From assembly GCA_902774055.1 (NCBI GenBank), contig CACYGX010000007.1, positions 1 to 64,000 of the forward strand: 64,000 bases of DNA. Direction: 5' to 3'. Source of the stretch: an uncultured Bacteroidales bacterium. Its GTDB lineage: Bacteria; Bacteroidota; Bacteroidia; Bacteroidales; Muribaculaceae. The notes beneath the pieces are model-generated. The model saw only the letters and a list, made by a program, of their open reading frames with translations, searched no databases and was not told the DNA's origin. The position numbers were made by a program, and so were the translations under genes. Positions 34,901 to 42,361 of this stretch are shown piece after piece (the stretch's first letter is position 1; each line of letters opens with the position of its first letter).

Positions 34901-35301
34901 TTGGGAATCTTTACCGGCACCATGGTACCAGCCTTGAGGCCGTCAATCTGATATTTGTACTTGTTGAGCAGCCACTGCATGGCGGGAGGGATGTTATTAA
35001 TGTCGAGAGCACCTTCCTCACCGTACATCAGAATTTCGGGTGCCAGGTCATCACCGGCAACCACTACATAGGATTTTGCTGAATTGAAGATGTAGTAGTC
35101 CACAGCAGAGGGCTTGGCTACTGAGGTTTCAGCCTTAGCGAGCTGGAGGCCGGAAACAGCCGATGCTTTAAGACGACCAGCGGCTACTTGTTTTTTTAGA
35201 AACGCGTTGGCTGCAGCCTGTGCCTGCGATGAGGACACATCAGCAGCCGACATTGGTAGCGCCGCAAGAACGACGGCTAAAAGAAATAAAATTTTTTTCA
35301 T
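31909..35301 (-). CDS. Large secreted C10 peptidase with duplicated Ig/Fn3 modules (C10-4)
   Basis: 1130 residues. Signal peptide 1-19; propeptide; catalytic domain with Cys166 (VTGCPATS), His327 (AGHAFNVFGVN) and YVNWGWSG. Then the Ig-like plus split-Fn3 unit occurs twice (about 390-700 and 720-1065). The first Fn3 carries the VPTGWTQYNLKYYN-type insert, the second a PWSGENVYGGYGAIYF-type insert. The dockerin ends with DVNHKDGVTIAD and DVNGKDGVTIAD around CCTIC. The internal duplication makes it the longest member, possibly extending the catalytic domain further from the surface or adding binding sites. Confidence 0.93.
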   Translation of the reverse strand: MKKILFLLAVVLAALPMSAADVSSSQAQAAANAFLKKQVAAGRLKASAVSGLQLAKAETSVAKPSAVDYYIFNSAKSYVVVAGDDLAPEILMYGEEGALDINNIPPAMQWLLNKYKYQIDGLKAGTMVPVKIPKFATTPVAPLVTANWDQSSPYNNQCPSNSVTGCPATSLSMCYYKWKWPETYPACAAISGTGGASAAALPERAADWANIIDEYTGPTNTSYSTAQANAVAWLMRYAGQSIPDYYYSSSASGANDPEIYQGVLNMGYTDAQYLLLTELQQSGWSYSNGPQQYTDAQWNEFMLNELHNGRPIEYLAYDCSSYQPAGHAFNVFGVNANGQYYVNWGWSGDSNGYCTLHNFTTSTGATGQAGSYVFNYGEAMIIGIEPPAGALTDPRITVNPATLTMNTTVGTPVTATFTVTGANLTSNVNLALSGDYVFSLSTTSISATQAENGVTVTVTYDPAAVGTHEATVTLTSTDAEAVTVKLNGTAEAAPLETYAPVMLDATNVTMTSFTATWTDQTPAENVESYTLYVQDESHPIQPEAALLDTTDWTAAATVPTGWTQYNLKYYNTTNSCYLSTNGYVQSCNYDLTGYDKVTVMVYSQPYEGDNTITVATSVDSKTQTVPSGSSFNWYTFVLNCSTNDYVKLTSSGMPDLRYMKVYAGDLTSVQLKATETGDATYRVITGITGKSYTVTGLTEGGTFNFYVVANYVNDAIAKSNVKEVTLLENTNPVISVNPTAVEMTANTGETATATINVSGANLTGNVTLALTDENGVYSITPTTISAADAMNGKDVTVTYAPTAFGTQNATITLSSADAENVTVALNGTATLAKAVPVMQPADEQYINLTKFRADWSDQTPAGNVSSYTLEVNAKVEEPEPEPELIASIDGPWSGENVYGGYGAIYFRNATHQSATTDGYIKYTIPAGYENKTFTLKLTTANSQYGSGRFVVGSTQTAAVEYNMSNSSSHSWVVTGSTGDVITITSPEDQYSPDIAQIEVYSGDATAVTFNATETGGADYRLIEGITDKFYTVENLTAGGTFLYKVKAIYLDGTESDWSNIEEVTLFENGHGYQLGDVNHKDGVTIADVSALIDYLLDSSNPCCTICADVNGKDGVTIADVSALIDYLLEN

Positions 35302-35375
35302 AATTACTGGTAATTAAATGAATTAATGGTATTTAAACTAATTACTGTTGTTTCAGATTCTACATTTAGAACGCG

Positions 35376-35407
35376 CAAAGATAATAAATCTATTATTAAT
35401 ATTCAAA
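35376..35407 (-). promoter_or_regulatory. Promoter of C10-4
   Basis: On the minus strand TTTG (35407-35404), a 20-bp spacer and TATCTTTG (35383-35376) form an exact Bacteroidetes promoter, 75 bp before the ATG. Confidence 0.7.
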
Positions 35408-35463
35408 AATATTCATCATTTTAACACCAATACGGCTTAAAAATCGACAAACAACGAAATATA

Positions 35464-35491
35464 GAGCACAAGCGCCTTGGCACCTGTGCTC
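35464..35491 (-). terminator. Terminator-like hairpin after C10-5
   Basis: GAGCACA (35464-35470) and TGTGCTC (35485-35491) form a 7-bp stem about 30 bp past the stop of the 35520 gene. Confidence 0.5.
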
Positions 35492-35519
35492 CATGATAAA
35501 ACTATTTCCCTATCGACAA

Positions 35520-37886
35520 TTAATTGCCCAAGAGGATATCAATAAGGGCGCTCACGTCGGCAATGGTCACGCCGTCAACGCCGTTGACATCGGCACAGAT
35601 GGCACACGCATTGCTCTCGACACCCAGCAGGTAATCGATCAGAGCCGAAACGTCACTAATACCAATCTCATGATTGTGGTCAACATCACCAGGCTCATAG
35701 CCGTGGCCGTTCTCAAACAATGTCACCCTCTGTGAATTGCTCCAGCGGCTCTCCACTCCGTTGATGTAGTGGGCTTTCACCCTATAGTAGAATGTACCGG
35801 CAGCAGTAAGATCCGTCACGGTGTAGAACTTATCGGTGATACCCTTAATCAGACGATAATTGGCATCGCCCTGCTCTGTCGCCGTGAGGGTATTAAGGTC
35901 GTTCACATCACCTGAATAGACCTTAATCAAGGCCATATCGGGCGAATAATTGTCATCGGTCGAAGTAATGGTAATCTTCTCGCCAGCGCTGGCAGTAACC
36001 AGCCAAGTATAGGTCTCGCCAGAATTGAACTCATGGCCAACAGCAGCCGTCTGGTTGGATCCGACAGTGAGGTTGCCACTACCATAATAGCCACTGGAAG
36101 TGGTTATCTGCATGGAGAAGACTTCATTTTCGTAGCCTTCGGGAATGGTAAAGGAGATATAGCCTCCGTAGTTACCGAAATAATAGGCGCCATTACCTAC
36201 CATGACATCTTCACCGCTCCAGGGATCAGTAAGTGTTACGCTCGAGTAACTGCCTGTATAGACGGTACCGTCAAGACTACCAAGCAATTCAATGGCAGGT
36301 CGATTGGAGACCTCAAGCGTGTAGCTCTCAACATTGCCGGCAGGTGTTTCATCGGTCCAGTCGGCACGGAACTGGGTCAGGTTGATGTAAGATTCATTGG
36401 CAGGCAACATGTGGGGAAGATAGGTCTCGAGCAAGGCCTCGCCATTGATGGTAACGGTCTTGTCCTCGGCACCAGGGCAGCTCAGGGTGATGGTTGCCGT
36501 GTGAATGCCGGCTTCCAGGGGTGAGTAAGTCACGGTGATAACCTTGCCAGCCTCCTGCTCGTTGACGGCGACGCTATTGGCGTCGATCGAGAAGCAACCG
36601 TTCTCGTCGTTGAGCGTCAACGTGATAGCGCTGGTGAGTTCCTGACCCTTCACAGTAAAGGTGGTAGTAGCACTCTTGTTGATATAGGCATTGATGTCTA
36701 ATCTAGAAGGACTCACCTTGATGGCAGGACCCTGGACGGGCGGCTGGATGCCCATAATCATCTGCTGCTCGATGTTGAAGGTGTAACCACTCGAGGAGAA
36801 GGCATTGAGGACAAAGTCGCCATTGCCATCACCACTCCAGCCCCAATTCACATGATAAGTGTTGTCGACTGGATTGTAACCGTCAACATTGAAGGCATGA
36901 CCACTCCAGCCATACCATGAATCGTAGTCATAGGCGCAATAAACGACAGGACGACCCTCATACATCTCGGCTTGGAGCAGTGCTGCCCACTCCTCATCGT
37001 TGTAGTACTCCTCGACAACGTTGCCATCATCGTCGGTGACTGTCTTAAACAGCAACTGGGCATCCTTGTCATACCCGAAGAATTTGACGGCGCGCAGGAT
37101 GTCAGCACCATAAGCGCCACTGCCGCTAGGCGTGTAATCCATATGCTCCTCCTGGCCCACATAGCGCATCAGCCAAGCTACAGCATCGGCCTCGGCCGTG
37201 TTATATCCGCTAATGTACTTGTCGCGCATGTTATCCCAGTCGAAGGTGATCGACGGGAGGGCGGGTATCTCTAAATTATAACTGTTATTGGTGTAGCCCT
37301 CGACGGGGGGAGTCGGGTCGGTCGGATACTTCCAGTGATAGAATACCATCGACAGCGACGTGGCGGGGCATCCCGTCAAGCAATACGAACCGTTGTAAAC
37401 GGGACAATGGTTGTAGTAGGGGGCATCCTGGTCCCACTCGGCAGTGAGCATGGGCCCGACTTTGCCCGCTCTTAGGCTATTATTGAAGGTGGGCTTATCT
37501 ACGACCATCCCGGGATGTGCCTGCAGATACTCGATCTGGTTCTTGTAGGTGCTCAGCCAGAACTTCATGTTATCTGGCATGCGCTTCATGTCAAGAGGCC
37601 TATTGCCATGACCAAGAATCAGGTATGCACGGTCATCACCCGAGACGATCACAAACCCCTTATCGGAGTTGAAAATGTAGTACACAGCCCTGTTGGCCTG
37701 AGTGGAATTCACCTCAGTGTGTAATAACTTGACATCCGGGGCGGCTTGGCCTGCAAGACGTTGACCGGTAGCATTAGAATGCAAATAACGTACGGCGGTA
37801 GCTCTGGCAGCAGTCACATTGACATCTGCTGCCGTGGCCTGCATCACTGCCAAGAGCAATGTGGCAATAAATAATAATTTTTTCAT
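35520..37886 (-). CDS. Secreted C10 cysteine peptidase with CxxC-dockerin (C10-5)
   Basis: 788 residues. Signal peptide 1-19; propeptide (YYIFNSDKGFVIVSGDDRAY); catalytic domain with Cys173 (LTGCPATS), His330 (SGHAFNVDGYN) and YHVNWGWSG; Ig-like domain; split Fn3 with a PWSGEDVMVGNGAYYF-type insert that is close to those of the 31909 (second unit) and 38134 proteins; dockerin with DVDHNHEIGISD and DVNGVDGVTIAD around CAIC. The -7 box TAACTTTG lies 88 bp before the start. Catalytic marks are intact. Confidence 0.93.
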   Translation of the reverse strand: MKKLLFIATLLLAVMQATAADVNVTAARATAVRYLHSNATGQRLAGQAAPDVKLLHTEVNSTQANRAVYYIFNSDKGFVIVSGDDRAYLILGHGNRPLDMKRMPDNMKFWLSTYKNQIEYLQAHPGMVVDKPTFNNSLRAGKVGPMLTAEWDQDAPYYNHCPVYNGSYCLTGCPATSLSMVFYHWKYPTDPTPPVEGYTNNSYNLEIPALPSITFDWDNMRDKYISGYNTAEADAVAWLMRYVGQEEHMDYTPSGSGAYGADILRAVKFFGYDKDAQLLFKTVTDDDGNVVEEYYNDEEWAALLQAEMYEGRPVVYCAYDYDSWYGWSGHAFNVDGYNPVDNTYHVNWGWSGDGNGDFVLNAFSSSGYTFNIEQQMIMGIQPPVQGPAIKVSPSRLDINAYINKSATTTFTVKGQELTSAITLTLNDENGCFSIDANSVAVNEQEAGKVITVTYSPLEAGIHTATITLSCPGAEDKTVTINGEALLETYLPHMLPANESYINLTQFRADWTDETPAGNVESYTLEVSNRPAIELLGSLDGTVYTGSYSSVTLTDPWSGEDVMVGNGAYYFGNYGGYISFTIPEGYENEVFSMQITTSSGYYGSGNLTVGSNQTAAVGHEFNSGETYTWLVTASAGEKITITSTDDNYSPDMALIKVYSGDVNDLNTLTATEQGDANYRLIKGITDKFYTVTDLTAAGTFYYRVKAHYINGVESRWSNSQRVTLFENGHGYEPGDVDHNHEIGISDVSALIDYLLGVESNACAICADVNGVDGVTIADVSALIDILLGN

Positions 37887-37973
37887 AAATGTTTTGGTTT
37901 ACTGGTTTTTATAGTAAGAGTAGTTCTATCACATAAAACGTTAGGTGTGAGTAATCGTCACGATTGACACCCG

Positions 37974-37981
37974 CAAAGTTA
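37974..37981 (-). promoter_or_regulatory. Probable -7 box of C10-5
   Basis: TAACTTTG on the minus strand, 88 bp before the ATG of the 35520-37886 gene; no clear -33. Confidence 0.4.
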
Positions 37982-38071
37982 CAAACAAACCTTTTTCTTA
38001 CATAATTTTTTACAACATTTTTTCAAAAATATGCCTTTTTATTACATCACGCTATTATCACCTGAGTCAAG

Positions 38072-38305
38072 AAACAAGGAGCTCGAGCAACAGCCCAAGC
38101 TCCTTAGCTTATTCAAGATTTCTCAACAAGTGATTACATGCTCAGGAGCATGTCGATAAGGGCACTGACGTCGGCAATGGTCACGCCGTCCATGCCATTC
38201 ACATCGGCACAGATGGGGCAAACTGCATTGTTCTCGCTATCCAGCAGATAGTCGATCAGGGCCGACACGTCACTGATGCCCACCTCATGGTTATGGTTCA
38301 CATCA
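38072..38305 (-). repeat. Long direct repeat: terminator plus dockerin DNA, copy 1
   Basis: About 230 bp covering the terminator, the stop codon and the dockerin codons of the 38134 gene is repeated at 39617-39850 with high identity, including the non-coding stretch CAAGATTTCTCAACAAGTGA. Conservation through non-coding DNA points to recent duplication or gene conversion, not selection on protein alone. Confidence 0.85.
38076..38105 (-). terminator. Terminator after the 38134 gene
   Basis: AAGGAGCT (38076-38083) and AGCTCCTT (38098-38105) form an 8-bp stem. The same hairpin occurs at 39621-39650 after the next gene. Confidence 0.55.
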
Positions 38306-39492
38306 CCAATATCATAACCGTGGTCAGGGCCACTTATCTTACCAATAATGATGTAGTTGTTCTCTAAACTTACTGTCACCTCATAATCGCCCGCAGTCAA
38401 AACACGGATATTTCCATAGTTGTCAAAACTCAATGGCAGGGTTTGGCCCAAATACTCATCCTTTAATACAAACTCGCCATCGCTCTCTGGACCGAAACGA
38501 TAAGGTAACAGGTAGTTCCAACCGCCCAGGTCATCAACGTCAAGCTCGGTAGAGAAGCCGAAGGTCCTGTCCTCTTCGACATGAATTGTGGCAGTGTAGA
38601 GTTCGTTCTCGGGATCATATTCCATCTTGGTGCCGATATCGGGTGCCCAATACTGGTCATCAATGTCTCCCAAGATGTGAACAAAGGGGACAAAGGGCTC
38701 TTCTTCAAGGGTGGTAAAGACATCGGGCTTGCACCAATCACTCAAGCTGCCGCCCTCGCCGATGGCCTGAACCTGCACCTCGTAATCGGTATTGATTTCA
38801 AGGCCCTCGATGGTGTAGGTCGTCTTGCTGAGGTTGTTCACATAGGTCCACTCGTTGGCCCTGAGTTTGGCGCTAGTAGCGTCTCCCGAATAAACCGCCA
38901 TCAGAGAAATGCTGGGAGAATACTGGGAATCGGGGGTCGTGATGATAATCTTCTCGCCCGAACTTGCGGTAACAACCCAATAGTATGTATCACCAGCCGA
39001 GAAATAATGGGTCACAGCCTCGGTCTGTGGCGTGGCCACAGTCAAGTTGCCGGCACCATTCGCGTTGGTGGCATAAGTGGTCACCATCAATGTGAAGGTG
39101 TCATTAGAATAGCCCTCAGGAATAGTGTAAGTGATGTTTCCGTAGGATCCATCGTTATTGTAATTGTTCCTGAAATAGATCTCTCGGTTGCCGGCACGCA
39201 CATTGGTGCCGCCCCAGGGAGCAGGCAACGTGATCGCGTCATAGGAGTTGCCAGTGTAAGAAGCAGCAGTAACCGAATGGAGCAGAACCGACTCTGCAGG
39301 CTCCTCAGCATACAACCTGTAGCGCAGGTTCCATGCGCTATTGTAATCATCGCTCCATGTGACCACACAACTGTGGGTGCCCGGTTCAACGTTCATGTCG
39401 GTGGGAGCTGGAACATCACGATTGGAATTGATGCCTGCCGAAACAGTCATTGCGGCAGCAACACTTACCAAGACAAATACAAATTTCTTCAT
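38134..39492 (-). CDS. Secreted dockerin protein without a peptidase domain
   Basis: 452 residues. Signal peptide MKKFVFVLVSVAAAMTVSAG; an Fn3 domain starting APTDMNVEPGTHSCVVTW, split by a PWGGTNVRAGNREIYF-type insert that strongly resembles the insert of the 35520 peptidase; closing Fn3 strand YEVQVQAIGEGGSLSDW. A second beta domain (about 275-390, LGDIDDQYWAPDIGTKMEYD) looks like the SusE/SusF-type starch-binding fold. The dockerin has DVNHNHEVGISD and DVNGMDGVTIAD around CPIC. There is no propeptide and no C10 catalytic domain, so it is a binding component. The substrate (protein or glycan) is unknown. Its promoter has TACATTTG at 39547-39554. Confidence 0.85.
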   Translation of the reverse strand: MKKFVFVLVSVAAAMTVSAGINSNRDVPAPTDMNVEPGTHSCVVTWSDDYNSAWNLRYRLYAEEPAESVLLHSVTAASYTGNSYDAITLPAPWGGTNVRAGNREIYFRNNYNNDGSYGNITYTIPEGYSNDTFTLMVTTYATNANGAGNLTVATPQTEAVTHYFSAGDTYYWVVTASSGEKIIITTPDSQYSPSISLMAVYSGDATSAKLRANEWTYVNNLSKTTYTIEGLEINTDYEVQVQAIGEGGSLSDWCKPDVFTTLEEEPFVPFVHILGDIDDQYWAPDIGTKMEYDPENELYTATIHVEEDRTFGFSTELDVDDLGGWNYLLPYRFGPESDGEFVLKDEYLGQTLPLSFDNYGNIRVLTAGDYEVTVSLENNYIIIGKISGPDHGYDIGDVNHNHEVGISDVSALIDYLLDSENNAVCPICADVNGMDGVTIADVSALIDMLLSM

Positions 39493-39546
39493 AAAATCAC
39501 ACTTATATAAATTGTTAATGGTTTTCGGCTCTGGTTATGTGATTTG

Positions 39547-39554
39547 CAAATGTA
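39547..39554 (-). promoter_or_regulatory. Probable promoter of the peptidase-less dockerin gene
   Basis: TACATTTG on the minus strand, with ATTG 20 bp upstream in the -33 position; 55 bp before the ATG. Confidence 0.45.
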
Positions 39555-39616
39555 CTCCTTAAAAGTCACATACGCAATAGAAACGCGATTTTATTAGTCT
39601 TCGGAACTTAGCATGA

Positions 39617-39850
39617 AAACAAGGAGCTCGAGCAACAGCCCAAGCTCCTTAGTTTATTCAAGATTTCTCAACAAGTGATTACATGCCCAAGAGCATGTCG
39701 ATGAGGGCGCTGACGTCGGCAATGGTCACGCCGTCCTTGCCATTCACATCGGCACAGATGAGGCAAACGGGATTGTTCTCGCTATCCAGCAGATAGTCGA
39801 TCAGGGCGCTCACGTCGGCAATGGTCACACCATCTTTATGGTTCACGTCA
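39617..39850 (-). repeat. Long direct repeat: terminator plus dockerin DNA, copy 2
   Basis: Second copy of the roughly 230-bp repeat described at 38072-38305. It carries the same hairpin (39621-39628 with 39643-39650) and the start of the next C10 gene's dockerin. Identity drops towards the first dockerin repeat, where this copy instead matches the 29539 and 31909 genes. Confidence 0.85.
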
Positions 39851-42099
39851 CCCACTACATAGTCATGGGGAGCAGGACCGTTTTCAAACAGGGTCACTTG
39901 TTGAACATTGCTCCATGCGCTCTCAGTACCATCTTGATAGATAGCTTTTACCTTGTAGAGGTAAGTTCCCGCATCAGTCAAGTTGCTAACAGTGTAGAAC
40001 TTGTCGGTGATTCCTGTAATCAGGCGATGAGCCGTATCACCATTTTCGATAGCACGCAGTTCAGGAGCGCTCACCTCGCCTGCATAGATCTTGATGGTCT
40101 GAATCGTGGGATAATAGGCATTGGCATAGAATTCTACGTAGTCATTATCGGCACAATCCAGGACGGCCGTATATTCCTCATAACTACCGGTAAACTCAAA
40201 ATCTTGAGAATCTACACTGGTTCTCACAGTGAGAGTAGAATTATACCAAGGCGAGTAATTCTTAGCAGTGAAGACCACAGTAACCTTGTTAATACCCGTG
40301 AGATCCAGGGTATTAGTGCGGATATAGCTAGCGCTGGTGATAGCCACACCACCCTCATCAAAGAAGATTGAATAAGGACCTACAGTCCAGCCTTCGGGCA
40401 AGTAATCCATTGCTTGACCTGATGCTGTGCTCCAATCTACATCGGCGAGCATGCCACCGGCACCCGGTTTCTCATTCACCTCGAGAGTATAGCTAGCGAC
40501 ATTCTCGGCAATGGTTTGGTCGGTCCAGTCGGCACGGAACGAGTTCAAATGGATGTAAGCACTGTCAGCAGCAAGCATCACGGGGTCATAGACTACAAGA
40601 GGTGCATTAGTGGCTACGCCCTTCAGGGTGACAACCTTGCTCTCGGCACCATCGCTGCTCAGGGTAATGGTGGCATTATGGGTACCAACGGCCTGGGGAG
40701 CATAGGTCACAGTAACAGTCTTACCCTCGGCTACCTCTTCGAGCGTAACAGTTGTGGCATCGGCCGTGAACACGCCGTTTTCATCGTTAAGGGTCACGGT
40801 GATGTTACCGGTTAAGTTAGAACCCGATACATCAAAGGTTGCAGTTGTGGTCTCGCCTGCATAGCACGACATAGTGATTTCTTGTGGTGTAGCGAAGATG
40901 CGGGGATCGGTAACCAAGCCGGGAGGCTGCACACCAGCAAAAAAGACAGGCCAGAAGTCATAAACCATCATCCAGCCATCGGTCGAGAATGCATTGAGGG
41001 CATAATAAGTATTTAATGCAGGACTCATACCGAAGTTCACATGGTACATGTCATTCTCAGCATCATAGCCGTCAACATTGAAGGCATGACCACTGATACC
41101 CGTGGAGTCACTCGACATGTCATAGGCACAATAAACCAAGGGACGACCTGCACGCAACTCAGCCTGGATGGCCTCACCCCATTGTTCATCATTGTAGTAC
41201 TCTTCTTCGGTCCAGGTTCCCTGATGGAGTTCCTCTTCGGTATCAGGGGAGTCACACTTTTTCACGAGATGAGCACCCTCGTCAAAACCGAACAGTTGGA
41301 TAGCCTGAAGAATCTCGGGATTCTCACAGCCACTCTTATCGGTGTTATAGTCGATGTGCTCGGCTTGACCCACATAGCGCATCAAGTAAGCGATAGCGTC
41401 CTCGTTCACCTGAGGCAGGCGATCCAAGTCCACCTCATAGTAGGTATCATACATATTGTCCCAGTCAAAGGTGTACTCGGGCAGCGCAGGCACATTAATT
41501 TTAGATTTCGGACACTGGAAAGCATCCATAGCGGGTGCCGTTTTGGGATATTCCCAGTACCTCATTACCTGAGCCAGCGAAGTGGCGGTACAGCCCGTCT
41601 TGCAATAGGTGGAACCCACCTTGGGACACTGCTTGTTATAAGGCTTGTCTTGAGCCCAAGCAGTTTGCAGCAAGGGATCCACCGACACGCCACGGGTGGC
41701 AAAGCGCTTCTGCACTACCATTCCGGGATGAGCCTGCAGGAATTCCATCTGCTTCTGATAGATGTTGAGGAAGTACTGCACGGCTTCGGGCAGGTCGTTG
41801 ATGCTGGACAGGGAACCGCTGCCATAGGCGAGAATTTCCTTAGCGCGGTCATCACCTGAGATGATTACATAGCCATTGTCGGTGTTGACAATGTAGAAAG
41901 CTGCCAGAGCGGCATTGCTTGAGTTCTTCACCTCATGGGTCCACTTGACAGCGGGTGCCGAGGTCATGAAGCGGCCATTGACAGCTTTGCCCATCAAGAA
42001 GCGCTGTGCACTCTGTTGAGCAGTTGCCAGGTCAACAGTGGCTGCCGTGAGTTGCATTGCAGCAAACACGATAGCAATTAATACGAGAATTTTTTTCAT
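39679..42099 (-). CDS. C10 peptidase homologue with altered active-site loop (C10-6)
   Basis: 806 residues. Signal peptide 1-19; propeptide (FYIVNTDNGYVIISGDDRAK); C10 domain with Cys170 (KTGCTATS) and His338 (SGHAFNVDGYD) present. The following strand reads YHVNFGMSP (352-360) instead of HVNWGWGG: both tryptophans of the loop are replaced. In streptopain this loop lines the active site, so activity or specificity may be changed. It continues with an Ig-like domain, a split Fn3 with an LPEGWTVGPYSIFF-type insert, and a dockerin with CLIC between DVNHKDGVTIAD and DVNGKDGVTIAD. The promoter -7 box is at 42183-42190. Confidence 0.9.
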   Translation of the reverse strand: MKKILVLIAIVFAAMQLTAATVDLATAQQSAQRFLMGKAVNGRFMTSAPAVKWTHEVKNSSNAALAAFYIVNTDNGYVIISGDDRAKEILAYGSGSLSSINDLPEAVQYFLNIYQKQMEFLQAHPGMVVQKRFATRGVSVDPLLQTAWAQDKPYNKQCPKVGSTYCKTGCTATSLAQVMRYWEYPKTAPAMDAFQCPKSKINVPALPEYTFDWDNMYDTYYEVDLDRLPQVNEDAIAYLMRYVGQAEHIDYNTDKSGCENPEILQAIQLFGFDEGAHLVKKCDSPDTEEELHQGTWTEEEYYNDEQWGEAIQAELRAGRPLVYCAYDMSSDSTGISGHAFNVDGYDAENDMYHVNFGMSPALNTYYALNAFSTDGWMMVYDFWPVFFAGVQPPGLVTDPRIFATPQEITMSCYAGETTTATFDVSGSNLTGNITVTLNDENGVFTADATTVTLEEVAEGKTVTVTYAPQAVGTHNATITLSSDGAESKVVTLKGVATNAPLVVYDPVMLAADSAYIHLNSFRADWTDQTIAENVASYTLEVNEKPGAGGMLADVDWSTASGQAMDYLPEGWTVGPYSIFFDEGGVAITSASYIRTNTLDLTGINKVTVVFTAKNYSPWYNSTLTVRTSVDSQDFEFTGSYEEYTAVLDCADNDYVEFYANAYYPTIQTIKIYAGEVSAPELRAIENGDTAHRLITGITDKFYTVSNLTDAGTYLYKVKAIYQDGTESAWSNVQQVTLFENGPAPHDYVVGDVNHKDGVTIADVSALIDYLLDSENNPVCLICADVNGKDGVTIADVSALIDMLLGM

Positions 42100-42182
42100 A
42101 ATAAAAATGTGATTATAAATGATTGAAAATAGTATTATCGGTAACTAATTTGAAAGTGCATCTAGATTAACCTTTTGTCTGG

Positions 42183-42190
42183 CAAAAGTA
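42183..42190 (-). promoter_or_regulatory. Probable promoter of C10-6
   Basis: TACTTTTG on the minus strand, with ATTG 20 bp upstream at the -33 position; 84 bp before the ATG. Confidence 0.45.
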
Positions 42191-42301
42191 TATATAATAT
42201 CTTGAATATACAATTTTTTTCTTGAAAAACCAACTGATGATGAGAAATATGCTCACAGCGGCAAGGCCGCGCAACACTGGAGCCGGAAAGGCTACATGCA
42301 C

Positions 42302-42327
42302 AAAAAAACCGCCTCTATTGGCGGTTT
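42302..42327 (-). terminator. Intrinsic terminator of the TonB-like gene
   Basis: AAACCGCC (42306-42313) and GGCGGTTT (42320-42327) form a perfect 8-bp stem with a 6-nt loop. On the minus strand it runs into a T-tract (the A-run 42302-42308). Located 35 bp after the stop. Confidence 0.85.
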
Positions 42328-42361
42328 ATATAAATAGGAAATGTGAAAATCCTAGAGATTG

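Noticed and set aside
29539-39860. Regularly spaced near-identical DNA tracts resembling an array
   Set aside because: They are the dockerin codons at the ends of separate genes, kilobases apart, not CRISPR repeats. No short direct repeats with unique spacers were seen anywhere.
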